Below, piece after piece: positions 1 to 8,618 of a stretch of 64,000 bases of DNA. The stretch is from Deltaproteobacteria bacterium (GTDB lineage Bacteria; Desulfobacterota; GWC2-55-46). The notes beneath the pieces were generated by a model. That model had not been told where the DNA came from. It made no database searches and saw nothing but the letters and a program-made list of their open reading frames with translations. The DNA lies in NCBI GenBank assembly GCA_016219015.1, contig JACRCL010000017.1, forward strand, positions 53,100 to 117,099, given 5' to 3'. The translations under genes and the position numbers were made by a program. Position 1 is the stretch's first letter. Each line of letters begins with the position of its first letter.

Positions 1-1
1 C

Positions 2-748
2 ACGGGGCAGTATTCCGTATACCGGAAAAGGAGCTTCGGGGCGAAGCCTGCCGGCGCGGCAAGCCGCTTCATAGTGTTTTCGCAGAACCACGACCAGACG
101 GGCAACCGGATGCTCGGGGAAAGGCTCTCTTCGCTCGTCACCTTCGAGGCGCTGAAGCTCGCGGCGGGCCTTGTGATGCTGTCTCCGCATGTACCGCTCA
201 TTTTCATGGGCGAGGAGTACGCGGAAGTCTCCCCGTTCCTTTACTTCATGGACTTCCCCGACAGGGTCTTGTCCGAATCGATAAAAAACGGCCGCAAGGA
301 AGAGTTCAGGGAATTTTCATGGAAGGGAGAGCCGCCCGACCCGCAGAGCCCGGATACGCTCCTTAAATCCAAAATAAACTGGGATAGAAGGTCTGAAGGG
401 ATAAACAGGGCCATGCTCGGTTTCTATAAAAGGCTCATCAGCATGAGAAAGACCCTGCCCGCGCTCACGGCCTTGAATAAGCGCATCGAGGTATCGGTCG
501 CGGACGGGGATATCCTGTTCCTTAGGAGATGGGGGGGCGGCGGCGAGGTCTTCGCGGCCTTCAACTGCGGCAAAGAAGACGGGGAGGCCTGCTTGCCCGA
601 GGGCGTCTGGGAAAAAGCACTCGACTCATCCGACGGGGAATGGGCCGGGCCGGGGCCTTTGGCCGCACCCGCCCTGAACGGCCCCGGCCCCGTGAAATTG
701 AGGGCCTTAAGCCTCGCGGTCTACGTAAAGGGTGCCTCTAAAAATTAG
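2..748 (+). CDS. treZ: Malto-oligosyltrehalose trehalohydrolase (TreZ), C-terminal part
   Basis: This is the C-terminal 248 residues of a GH13 enzyme that releases trehalose from maltooligosyl-trehalose; the start lies left of the window. The reading frame is open from base 2. The FSQNHDQTGNR motif followed by LGERL is the typical TreZ block, and a MGEEYAE segment follows. The beta-sandwich C-terminal domain closes the protein. Its partner treY lies downstream, with a GH57 gene between them, so the set forms a maltodextrin-to-trehalose operon. The last four residues (ASKN) and the TAG stop lie inside repeat A copy 1, so the natural C-terminus was probably altered when the repeat arrived. Family assignment is firm. 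Confidence 0.93.
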   Translation, partial: TGQYSVYRKRSFGAKPAGAASRFIVFSQNHDQTGNRMLGERLSSLVTFEALKLAAGLVMLSPHVPLIFMGEEYAEVSPFLYFMDFPDRVLSESIKNGRKEEFREFSWKGEPPDPQSPDTLLKSKINWDRRSEGINRAMLGFYKRLISMRKTLPALTALNKRIEVSVADGDILFLRRWGGGGEVFAAFNCGKEDGEACLPEGVWEKALDSSDGEWAGPGPLAAPALNGPGPVKLRALSLAVYVKGASKN

Positions 749-873
749 GAATTTTTTCTGAGGTCAAGGAAGGACGGAAATAAAAAGCGGAGCATATATG
801 CGTTAATATGTGAGCATTTTTATTTTCGACCTGACGCAGAGATCAGGAAAAAGAACAATTTTTAGAGGCAGCC
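731..873. repeat. Repeat A, copy 1 (MITE-like inverted-repeat element)
   Basis: An element of about 143 bp with terminal inverted repeats (GCCTCTAAAAATT at the left, AATTTTTAGAGGCAGCC at the right). Its near-palindromic interior runs through GGTCAAGGAAGG and AAATAAAAA and could fold into one long hairpin. Three more copies lie at 7789, 59468 and 60204. This copy begins inside the last codons of treZ and ends 15 bp before the next start codon. It contains no gene. Confidence 0.9.
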
Positions 874-888
874 TTAAAGGAGAGATGA

Positions 889-3339
889 ATGGAAAGGTAC
901 ATCTGCATCCACGGCCATTTCTACCAGCCGCCGAGGGAGAACCCCTGGCTTGAGAGGATAGAGCTTCAGGACTCCGCCTACCCTTATCACGACTGGAACG
1001 AGAGGATCACGGCAGAGTGCTACGGCCCCAACGGCGCGGCTCGGATACTCGGCCCCGATTCGAAGATAATAGACATAATAAACAACTACTCGAAGATGAG
1101 CTTCAACTTCGGGCCGACGCTGCTCTACAGCATGGCGGCCGACAAGCCCGGCGTATACAGGTCGATACTGGAGGCCGACAGGCTCAGCATGGAGAACTTC
1201 TCGGGCCACGGCTCGGCCATGGCGCAGGTCTACAACCACATGATAATGCCCCTTGCCCACAGGAGGGACAAGTACACACAGGTACTCTGGGGCATAAAGG
1301 ACTTCCAGGCCAGGTTCAACAGGTACCCTGAGGGCATGTGGCTCCCCGAGACGGCCGTGGACACGGAATCTCTGGAGACCCTTGCGGGGCTCGGGATAAA
1401 GTTCACTGTGCTCGCGCCGAGGCAGGCGAAGAGGATAAGGAAGGACTCGAAGGGGAGCAAGTGGAAGGACCTCGCGGGTGAAAAAATCGACCCCACCATG
1501 CCCTATACATGCCGCCTGCCTTCCGGGAAGACGATCGCGATATTTTTCTATGACGGTGGGATAGCGCATGAACTCGCCTTCGGGGGGCTCCTCGCGAACG
1601 GGGAGTCGTTCGCCGAAAGGCTCGGCGCGGCGTTCCCCCAGCCCCAGCCGCAGTCCCAATCCCCATCCCCATCTGATGACCGTCCCTGCCTCGTCCACGT
1701 GGCCACCGACGGGGAGTCCTACGGCCACCATTTCAGGCACGGGGACATGGCGCTTTCCTACTGCCTTTACTCCATCGAATCCCGGAATATCGCGAGGCTT
1801 ACCAATTACTCCGAATACCTCTCCAAGCACCCGCCCGACCATGTTGTGGAGATACACGAGAACTCCTCCTGGAGCTGCGCGCACGGCGTGGAGCGCTGGA
1901 AGAGCGACTGCGGCTGCAACACCGGGAGGCCCGGCTGGAATCAGGCGTGGAGGGCGCCGCTCCGCGAGGCCTTCGACTGGCTGAGAGACCGGCTCGCCCC
2001 GTTGTTCGAGGGCGAGGGGTCGAAGTACCTGAGGGACCCCTGGGCCGCGCGGAACGACTACATAGACGTAATAAACGACAGGGGCGTGGAGAACGTCGAG
2101 GGGTTCCTGAGACGCCACGCGTCGAGGGAGCTTGCGAGGGAAGAGAAGGTGCGGGTCCTGAAGCTCCTCGGGATACAGAGGAACGCCCAGCTCATGTACA
2201 CGAGCTGCGGGTGGTTCTTCGACGAGGTCTCCGGCATAGAGACCGTGCAGGTGATGATGTACGCGGCCAGGGCCATGCAGCTCGCCTCCGAGGCCGCGGG
2301 GGCGGACCTCGAGCCGGAGTTCCTGTCGATGATCGAGAAGGCCCCGAGCAACGTCCACGGCAACGCCAGGCGGGCATACGAGATGTTCGTAAGCCCGGCG
2401 AAGGTAGACCTGCTGAGGGTCGGGGCGCATTACGCGCTTTCTTCCCTGTTCCAGGAGTACGATAAAAAGACCGGGATATTCTGCTTCGACGCGGAGAGCG
2501 CGGAGTACGAGAAGGCCGAGGCCGGGAAATTGAAGCTCGCCGTGGGGCTTGCGAAGATAAGCTCTCGGATAACGTGGGAGGAGGCATCCATCTGCTTCGC
2601 GGTGCTCCACCTCGGGGAGCAGAACTTAACCGGCGGGGTCAGTTTTTTCAAAGGCCCGGATATCTACGGGGAGATGAAGCAGGACCTCAAATCCGCGTTC
2701 GAGAAGAGCGACCTGACCGGCCTCATAAGGCAGATCGACGGACGATTCGGCCCGGACACGTATACGCCCTGGCACCTTTTCAGGGACGAGCAGAGGAAGG
2801 TCGTGGACCAGATACTGCGGCTCACGTACCAGGAGATAGAGTCGTTATACCGGCAGGTATTCGAGGAGAACTACAACATCATGGGTTTTATAAGGAGGCT
2901 TAACATGCCTCTGCCCAGGCCCCTTTCCGTGTCCGCCGAGTATGTCATAAATAACGACCTCAAGAAGACCTTCAACGGGGAGATAGACTTTGAGAAGCTC
3001 TCGGCCCTGATTAAAAAAGCGCAGGAGCTCTCCGCCTCAATTGACTCCGAGACGATAGGGTACGTGGCGGGCGAGTGGGTCAACTCCACGGTAAAGGGCC
3101 TCGAAGGCAGGCCCGAGGACCTGATTCTACTGGAAAAGATCAGGGACGTACTAAAGCTCCTTAGCCCGCTCCCCCTAAAGATGAACCTCTGGGAGGCGCA
3201 GAACGTCTACTTCTCGATAGGCAGGTCCCTCTACAACAGGCTGAACGAAAAGGCGAAGGCCGGCGACGAATGGGCCGGAAGATGGGCGGCGGCCTTCAGG
3301 GAGATCGGCGGCTTCGTGGCAGTGAAGGTCGAGCAATGA
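889..3339 (+). CDS. Glycoside hydrolase family 57 protein with DUF3536 C-terminus
   Basis: An 816-residue cytoplasmic glycosidase-like protein. The N-terminal half carries the GH57 signature: IHGHFYQPPRENPW at residues 7-20, the putative nucleophile Glu154 in GMWLPE, and the putative acid Asp274 in VATDGESYGHH. The C-terminal half matches the DUF3536 type of extension in length and position. Family members act on alpha-glucans; the exact substrate is unknown. A Pro/Gln/Ser-rich stretch at residues 250-264 interrupts the catalytic domain and looks like a recent low-complexity expansion. The ATG at 889 follows AAAGGAGAG at good spacing. Its stop overlaps the treY start (ATGA), so the two are translationally coupled. 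Sitting between treZ and treY, it may trim or debranch the glucan that feeds them (inference). Confidence 0.88.
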   Translation: MERYICIHGHFYQPPRENPWLERIELQDSAYPYHDWNERITAECYGPNGAARILGPDSKIIDIINNYSKMSFNFGPTLLYSMAADKPGVYRSILEADRLSMENFSGHGSAMAQVYNHMIMPLAHRRDKYTQVLWGIKDFQARFNRYPEGMWLPETAVDTESLETLAGLGIKFTVLAPRQAKRIRKDSKGSKWKDLAGEKIDPTMPYTCRLPSGKTIAIFFYDGGIAHELAFGGLLANGESFAERLGAAFPQPQPQSQSPSPSDDRPCLVHVATDGESYGHHFRHGDMALSYCLYSIESRNIARLTNYSEYLSKHPPDHVVEIHENSSWSCAHGVERWKSDCGCNTGRPGWNQAWRAPLREAFDWLRDRLAPLFEGEGSKYLRDPWAARNDYIDVINDRGVENVEGFLRRHASRELAREEKVRVLKLLGIQRNAQLMYTSCGWFFDEVSGIETVQVMMYAARAMQLASEAAGADLEPEFLSMIEKAPSNVHGNARRAYEMFVSPAKVDLLRVGAHYALSSLFQEYDKKTGIFCFDAESAEYEKAEAGKLKLAVGLAKISSRITWEEASICFAVLHLGEQNLTGGVSFFKGPDIYGEMKQDLKSAFEKSDLTGLIRQIDGRFGPDTYTPWHLFRDEQRKVVDQILRLTYQEIESLYRQVFEENYNIMGFIRRLNMPLPRPLSVSAEYVINNDLKKTFNGEIDFEKLSALIKKAQELSASIDSETIGYVAGEWVNSTVKGLEGRPEDLILLEKIRDVLKLLSPLPLKMNLWEAQNVYFSIGRSLYNRLNEKAKAGDEWAGRWAAAFREIGGFVAVKVEQ

Positions 3340-6110
3340 GGGTCCCCTGCTCCACATACAGGCTGCAGCTTAACTCTTCCTTCGGCTTCAAGGCCGCGCT
3401 CGATATCCTCGATTACCTCGGCTCCCTCGGCATAACGGAGGTCTACGCCTCGCCGATACTGAAGGCGCGGAAGGGCACCCTCCACGGCTACGATACCGTT
3501 GACCACGATTCCCTCAATCCAGAAATAGGTACGGAGGACGAGTTCCAGGAGCTTATGGCCGGGCTCAAGCGGCGCAGGATGGGCCTGCTCCTTGACATAG
3601 TATCCAACCACATGGCCTATGACGGCGCCAACAGGATGCTGACGGACGTCTTCGAGAAAGGCCGGTCCTCCAGGTACGCGGGCTTTTTCGATATCGAGTG
3701 GGACCACCGCTACGAGGGCATAAAGGGAAGGGTGCTGGCCCCTTTCCTGGGGAGGATATACGGCGAGGCGCTCGAGGCGGGCGAGATAAGGCTCGCATAC
3801 GGCCCTTCCGGCCTTTCGGCCAATTATTACGGGTTTTCCTTCCCCTTAAGGATTGAGTCCTACGCGGACTTTTTCACCAGCGACATAAAGAGGCTCAAGA
3901 AAAAGACCGGCAGGGACCACCCTGATTTCATAAAGTTCCTCGGGAGCCTCTACGTCCTGAAAAACCTCCCATCCGAGGGAGACCCGGATGAGTTCCAGGA
4001 CCAGATAACCTTCCTAAAGAGGATGCTCTGGGAGCTCTATACCAAAAACCCCGACATAAGGGAGTTCATAGACGGGAACCTCGCCTCCTTTAACGGCAGG
4101 CCCGGAGAGCCCGAGAGCTTCAACCTCCTCGACAGGATATTGTCCGGGCAGTCCTTCAAGTTCTCTTTCTGGAAGGTCGCGGCGGAGGAGATAAACTACA
4201 GGAGGTTCTTCAACATCAACGAGCTGATAACGCTCAGGATGGAAGACGAGGACGTCTTCAAGGGGACGCATTCGCTCGTATTAAGGATAATAAAAGACTA
4301 TGACGCCGGCGTGAGGGTAGACCACATAGACGGCCTTTACGACCCCCTTAAATACCTGAAGAGACTTAAGGAGAAAGCCGGGGACGTCTACATGGCGGTA
4401 GAGAAGATACTCGCGAGGGATGAGGAGCTGCCGGAGGCGTGGCCCGTGGAAGGCACCACGGGCTACGATTTCCTGAACGCCCTTAACGGGGTCTTCTGCG
4501 ACTACAGGAACGAGGCGCGGTTCACCCGCGTCTATACCGCGTTCAGCGGGGTCAAGACCCTTTTCAGCGACCTCTTCTACCAGAAGAAAAAGCTCATAAC
4601 CGAGATGGACATGACCGGGGATACGAGGAACCTCGCCTGGCTCCTCAAGGTCACCCTGAGCAAGGACAGGTTCGGGAGCGACATAACCCTGCTGGGCCTC
4701 AGGCGGGCGATAACCGAGGTCATGGCGAACCTCCGCGTCTACAGGACATACATAAGCCCCGAGTCTTTCACGGACGCGGACAGGGCCTGCGTAAAAGACG
4801 CCGTGGAAAAGGCCGTAAAGAGGACGCCCGCGCTCTTGAACGAGCTTAACTTCATCGGCAGGGTCCTCACTCTCGAGTTCAGGGACTACTTCACCGGGGA
4901 GCAGAAGAAGGAGTGGCTCGGGTTCGTGATGAGGTTCCAGCAGTTCACGGGCCCGCTCATGGCAAAGGGGTGCGAGGACACCCTGCTGTACGTCTACAAC
5001 AGGTTGCTATCGCTTAACGAGGTCGGCGGTGACGCTGGCAGGTTCGGCCACTCGGCCCAATACTTCCATTCGTTCAACAAGAACAGGGCTGAAAAAAAGC
5101 CGCACTCCATGAACGCCACGTCTACGCACGATACCAAACGGGGCGAGGACGCGAGGGCGCGGATAAACGTCCTTTCGGAGATGCCTTCCGAGTGGGCGGA
5201 GAGGATAAAAAGGTGGAACTCGCTCAATAAATTCTGGAAGAGGCCGGTCAACGGCAGGCTCGCGCCGGATAAGAACGACGAATATTTCCTTTATCAGTCG
5301 CTCATAGGCTCATACCCCTTCCACGGGGAGGAGGACGGCGGGTTCCACGAGAGGCTTAAACAGTACATCATAAAGGCCGTGAGGGAGGCGAAGATACACA
5401 CCGCGTGGCTCAAGCCCGACATCGCCTACGAGGAGGCGTTCATCTCCTTCATGGAAGGGATGTTCGATGAAGGGCATGGTTTTCTTGCGGACTTCCTGTT
5501 GTTCCAGAGGAAGGTCGCGTGGTACGGGATACTTAACTCTTTATCCCAGACCCTCGTCAAGATCACCTCACCCGGCTTTCCGGACTTCTATCAGGGCACG
5601 GAGCTGTGGGATTTGAGCTTCGTAGACCCGGACAACCGCCGTCCGGTCGATTTCGTCAAAAGGAAAGAGATGCTCGAAGGCATGAAGGACTCCGCGGCAG
5701 GGGAGCTTATCCCGGCCCTCCTCGCCTCCCCCTTTGACGGGAGGGTAAAGCTCTTCCTCATCCATTCGGCGCTGAAGGCGCGCAGCAATATCTCGGACCT
5801 CTTCTACAGGGGCTCCTATCTGCCGCTCGAGGTGAAAGGGGCCCTCTCCAGGCATATCCTCGCCTTCGCCAGGGAAGGCAAGCAGGCCGGGGCCATAACC
5901 ATAGCCCCGCGCCTGCTCGCGTCAGTAATAAAGGAGGGCGAGTACCCCTTCGGCGAAGAGGTCTGGAAAGATACCGAGGTGCTTCTCCCGCAGGGCCTTT
6001 CAAGCCTCATGTGGAAGAACGTATTTACGGGGCAGACTTTGAGGGGCAAGGCCCTGCCCGCGGGATGGGCGTTGAGCGGCTTCCCCGTGGCACTTCTCGT
6101 AAGCGCGTAG
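3336..6110 (+). CDS. treY: Malto-oligosyltrehalose synthase (TreY)
   Basis: A 924-residue GH13 enzyme that isomerises the reducing-end glucose of maltodextrins to an alpha,alpha-1,1 linkage, giving maltooligosyl-trehalose for TreZ. Family landmarks are STYRLQLN at residues 6-13, DIVSNH at 87-92, RVDHIDGL near 325-332, STHDTKRGED near 597, and DFYQGTEL near 750. Length matches the family. The start is taken at 3336, where ATG overlaps the TGA of the GH57 gene; a longer frame back to 3270 only adds 22 residues read from inside the upstream gene. It ends just before repeat B copy 1. Assignment is firm. Confidence 0.95.
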   Translation: MRVPCSTYRLQLNSSFGFKAALDILDYLGSLGITEVYASPILKARKGTLHGYDTVDHDSLNPEIGTEDEFQELMAGLKRRRMGLLLDIVSNHMAYDGANRMLTDVFEKGRSSRYAGFFDIEWDHRYEGIKGRVLAPFLGRIYGEALEAGEIRLAYGPSGLSANYYGFSFPLRIESYADFFTSDIKRLKKKTGRDHPDFIKFLGSLYVLKNLPSEGDPDEFQDQITFLKRMLWELYTKNPDIREFIDGNLASFNGRPGEPESFNLLDRILSGQSFKFSFWKVAAEEINYRRFFNINELITLRMEDEDVFKGTHSLVLRIIKDYDAGVRVDHIDGLYDPLKYLKRLKEKAGDVYMAVEKILARDEELPEAWPVEGTTGYDFLNALNGVFCDYRNEARFTRVYTAFSGVKTLFSDLFYQKKKLITEMDMTGDTRNLAWLLKVTLSKDRFGSDITLLGLRRAITEVMANLRVYRTYISPESFTDADRACVKDAVEKAVKRTPALLNELNFIGRVLTLEFRDYFTGEQKKEWLGFVMRFQQFTGPLMAKGCEDTLLYVYNRLLSLNEVGGDAGRFGHSAQYFHSFNKNRAEKKPHSMNATSTHDTKRGEDARARINVLSEMPSEWAERIKRWNSLNKFWKRPVNGRLAPDKNDEYFLYQSLIGSYPFHGEEDGGFHERLKQYIIKAVREAKIHTAWLKPDIAYEEAFISFMEGMFDEGHGFLADFLLFQRKVAWYGILNSLSQTLVKITSPGFPDFYQGTELWDLSFVDPDNRRPVDFVKRKEMLEGMKDSAAGELIPALLASPFDGRVKLFLIHSALKARSNISDLFYRGSYLPLEVKGALSRHILAFAREGKQAGAITIAPRLLASVIKEGEYPFGEEVWKDTEVLLPQGLSSLMWKNVFTGQTLRGKALPAGWALSGFPVALLVSA

Positions 6111-6126
6111 GCCCCCGGCGGAAGCG

Positions 6127-6300
6127 TTAGGGAAGCTCTGATTAATTATCCTTCTGTCATTCTGAGGGAGCATAGCGACCGAAGAATCTCGTAACTTGCT
6201 GATTTGTAAACTACGAGATTCTTCCCCTTCGCTTTGCTCAGGGCTTCGGCTCACACGCTCAGAATGACATGCAGTTGCGAATTAAGCCGGAGGTTCCTTA
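6127..6300. repeat. Repeat B, copy 1 (inverted-repeat element)
   Basis: An element of about 170 bp whose ends are inverted copies of each other: a TTAGGGAAGCTCTGATTAATT-like left end with TGTCATTCTGAGG inside it, and CTCAGAATGACA followed by AATTAAGC and GGTTCCTTA at the right. A second hairpin in the middle pairs GAATCTCGTA with TACGAGATTC. It follows treY by 16 bp. A second full copy is at 8471 and a fragment at 28848. Confidence 0.85.
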
Positions 6301-6304
6301 AATA

Positions 6305-6334
6305 TTGACCCCCGTGCGGATAAAATAGTATGAT
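6305..6334 (+). promoter_or_regulatory. Sigma-70 promoter for the nucleotide-sugar dehydrogenase
   Basis: TTGACC at 6305-6310 and TATGAT at 6329-6334, spaced by 18 bp, sit 30 bp before the ATG at 6365. A GGAGG ribosome site lies between. It starts directly after repeat B copy 1, so the dehydrogenase is probably transcribed apart from the tre genes. Confidence 0.55.
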
Positions 6335-6364
6335 TGCTCATTACCGTCACGGAGGTCGATTCTT

Positions 6365-7684
6365 ATGGCGCGTTTGAGCCGGCTCATCAGGCTTATTGAG
6401 GATAAAAAAGCGAAGATAGGTGTCATAGGCCTCGGTTACGTGGGCCTGCCGATAGTGCTACGGTTCTGCGAAGAGGGCTTCTCTGTTACGGGCTTCGACG
6501 TGGACCAGGCGAAGATAGACTCCCTCAACAGGGGCAGGTCCTACATAAAGCATATCCCGGATAAGTCGATCGCCTCGCTGATAAAAAGGAAAGACCCGCT
6601 CTTTACGGCCACCTCCGATATGTCGAGGCTCAGGAAGGCCGACGCGATTATAATCTGCGTGCCCACCCCGCTCTCCGAGATGCGGGAGCCGGAGATGAAG
6701 TACGTCGAGGAAACGGCCAAAGCGATAGCGAAGGCCCTGCGGCCCGGACAGCTCATCTCGCTTGAATCCACGACATACCCCGGCACGACCGAGGAAGTGC
6801 TGCTGCCGCTTTTCACGGCAAAGGGGCTGAAGGCCGGGGCGGATTTCTTCCTCGTCTTCTCGCCGGAACGCGAGGACCCCGGCAGGAAGGACTACAACAC
6901 CAAGACAACGCCGAAGATAGTCGGCGGAGTCACGCCCGCCTGCCTGAATGCAGGCAAGGCGCTTTATTCAAGGATAGTGGACAGGGTCATACCGGTTTCT
7001 TCCACGCAGGCGGCGGAGATGTCGAAGCTCCTCGAGAACATCTACCGCTCGGTGAATATCGCCCTCGTCAACGAGCTTAAGATGCTATGCGACAGGATGG
7101 GGATAGACATATGGGAGGTCATCGAGGCGTCGAAGACGAAGCCATTCGGCTTCCAGGCGTTCTACCCCGGCCCCGGGCTCGGCGGCCACTGCATACCCAT
7201 AGACCCCTTCTACCTCACATGGAAGGCGCGGGAGTACGATTTTTCCACCCGCTTCATAGAGCTCTCCGGCGAGATAAACACGAACATGCCGTACTATGTC
7301 GCCCAGAAGGTCATGGAGGCGCTTAACGAAAGGGGCAAGCCTCTAAAGGGATCGAGGATACTCGTCCTCGGGATAGCCTACAAGAAAAACGTCGACGACA
7401 TGAGGGAGTCGCCTTCGGTCGAGCTTATAAGGATTTTGAAAGAGAAGGGCGCGAAGGTCGATTACAACGACCCGTTCATCCCGGTCGCCGTAAGCAAGGG
7501 CAATGGCCTGAAGATGCGCTCCACCCCCCTGACCCAGAAGACCATAAAGAGATACGACTGCGCCCTCATAGCCACTGACCACAGCTCATATGATTACAGG
7601 AAGATAGTCGAGTGGAGCAAGCTCGTGGTCGACACAAGGAACGCAACCGCGGGGATAAGGAGCAGGAAGGTTGTAAAGGCGTGA
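6365..7684 (+). CDS. UDP-glucose / UDP-GlcNAc 6-dehydrogenase family (WbpA-like)
   Basis: A 439-residue NAD-dependent nucleotide-sugar dehydrogenase, which oxidises C6 of a UDP-sugar to the uronate in two steps. The dinucleotide-binding loop IGLGYVG is at residues 21-27. The catalytic Cys276 lies in GLGGHCIPIDPF, and the C-terminal UDP-binding domain begins with LVLGIAYKKNVDDMRES. The KIDSLNRGRSYIKHI block resembles the WbpA/WecC group (UDP-N-acetyl hexosamines) more than Ugd, but substrate choice cannot be settled by eye. It has its own promoter and stands alone. Its product would feed the surface-polysaccharide loci further along the window. Confidence 0.87.
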   Translation: MARLSRLIRLIEDKKAKIGVIGLGYVGLPIVLRFCEEGFSVTGFDVDQAKIDSLNRGRSYIKHIPDKSIASLIKRKDPLFTATSDMSRLRKADAIIICVPTPLSEMREPEMKYVEETAKAIAKALRPGQLISLESTTYPGTTEEVLLPLFTAKGLKAGADFFLVFSPEREDPGRKDYNTKTTPKIVGGVTPACLNAGKALYSRIVDRVIPVSSTQAAEMSKLLENIYRSVNIALVNELKMLCDRMGIDIWEVIEASKTKPFGFQAFYPGPGLGGHCIPIDPFYLTWKAREYDFSTRFIELSGEINTNMPYYVAQKVMEALNERGKPLKGSRILVLGIAYKKNVDDMRESPSVELIRILKEKGAKVDYNDPFIPVAVSKGNGLKMRSTPLTQKTIKRYDCALIATDHSSYDYRKIVEWSKLVVDTRNATAGIRSRKVVKA

Positions 7685-7788
7685 AAAGACATTCTGAAGC
7701 GCGGTCTTTTAAAAAAAACGCTGTGAAAAATTTCTCTTTGCTCCTTGGGGACAAAGGGATTTACCCTTTCTCTTGGCGGATAATAACA

Positions 7789-7932
7789 GGCTATCTCTAA
7801 AAATTAGGTATTTTTTCTGAGGTCAAGGAAGGGCGGAAATAAAAAGCGGAGCATATGTGTGTGAATATGTGAGCATTTTTATTTCCGTCCTGACGCAGAG
7901 ATCGGGAAAAAGAACAATTTTTAGAGGGTAGC
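7789..7932. repeat. Repeat A, copy 2
   Basis: A full copy of the near-palindromic repeat, from GGCTATCTCTAAAAATTA to ACAATTTTTAGAGGGTAGC. Its right end is 5 bp from the stop codon of the minus-strand gene at 7938, so it forms the 3' end of the Ehr operon transcript. About 100 bp of AT-rich sequence without a recognisable feature separates it from the dehydrogenase gene at 7684. Confidence 0.88.
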
Positions 7933-7937
7933 AACAA

Positions 7938-8462
7938 CTACTTCTTTACCTCTATCCGCCCTATCGCCATAAGAATCCCGTTTATTATGTCCGAAGGCGT
8001 CGGCGGGCAGCCGTGTATATAGGCGTCGACCGGTATTATGTTCCCCACCCCGCCCAAAGATGCGTAGCTCCGTCCGAACATCCCCCCGTCATGGGCGCAG
8101 TCGCCCATCGCCACTACGAGCTTCGGGGTCGGCATAGCGTTGTGCGTCCTCTTCAACGCTATCTCCATGTTCCGAGACACCGGCCCTGTGACGAGCAGCA
8201 TGTCCGCGAACCTCGGCGAGGCCGTGAAGTGCATCCCGAAACGCTCGCAGTCGTAGACCGGGTTGGTGACGGCCTGCAGCTCCAGCTCGCAGGCGTTGCA
8301 CGACCCGGCGTCAACGAACCTTATGGTGATGGAGCGCCTGAAGCGCCTCATCACCTCTTCCTCCAATGCCGCGCCCTTCAGTGTGACCTTCGCCTCCTCG
8401 GCCGGGGGCAGCTTCTCGGTCACTATGCCGGTACGGAATATTTGATGTAAAATCCTCAGCAT
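7938..8462 (-). CDS. ehrS: Ehr complex small subunit (NuoB/HycG-like Fe-S protein)
   Basis: A 174-residue homologue of the small subunit of group 4 [NiFe]-hydrogenases and of NuoB. It should hold the [4Fe-4S] cluster next to the large subunit on the cytoplasmic face of the membrane. All four expected cysteines are present: Cys55 and Cys58 in CNACELE, Cys122 in GDCAHDGG, and Cys152 in HGCPPTP. So the electron-transfer cluster is kept although the large subunit has lost its metal ligands. It is the last gene of the operon and is separated from the large-subunit gene by repeat B copy 2. Repeat A copy 2 lies directly after its stop. Confidence 0.88.
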   Translation of the reverse strand: MLRILHQIFRTGIVTEKLPPAEEAKVTLKGAALEEEVMRRFRRSITIRFVDAGSCNACELELQAVTNPVYDCERFGMHFTASPRFADMLLVTGPVSRNMEIALKRTHNAMPTPKLVVAMGDCAHDGGMFGRSYASLGGVGNIIPVDAYIHGCPPTPSDIINGILMAIGRIEVKK

Positions 8463-8470
8463 TTCATCAC

Positions 8471-8618
8471 CTTAGGAAGCTCTTATTAATTATCCTTCTG
8501 TCATTCTGAGGGAGCATAGCGACCGAAGAATCTCGTAATTTGCCGGGTTTATTTACCATAAGATTCTTCGCTTCGCTCAGAATGACATATGGCTGCGAAT
8601 TAATCAGAGATTCCCTTA
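8471..8618. repeat. Repeat B, copy 2, inside the Ehr operon
   Basis: A copy of about 148 bp with the same ends as copy 1 (CTTAGGAAGCTCTTATTAATT at the left, AATTAATCAGAGATTCCCTTA at the right) and the inner TGTCATTCTGAGG / CTCAGAATGACA pair. It fills the whole gap between the small- and large-subunit genes, and its right end supplies the TAA stop of the large subunit (8616-8618). Confidence 0.87.

Noticed and set aside
874..2610. A 578-codon open frame on the minus strand opposite the GH57 gene
   Set aside because: It is antisense to a clear GH57 gene, is rich in Arg, Val and Pro with no family motif, and arises from the codon bias of the real gene.
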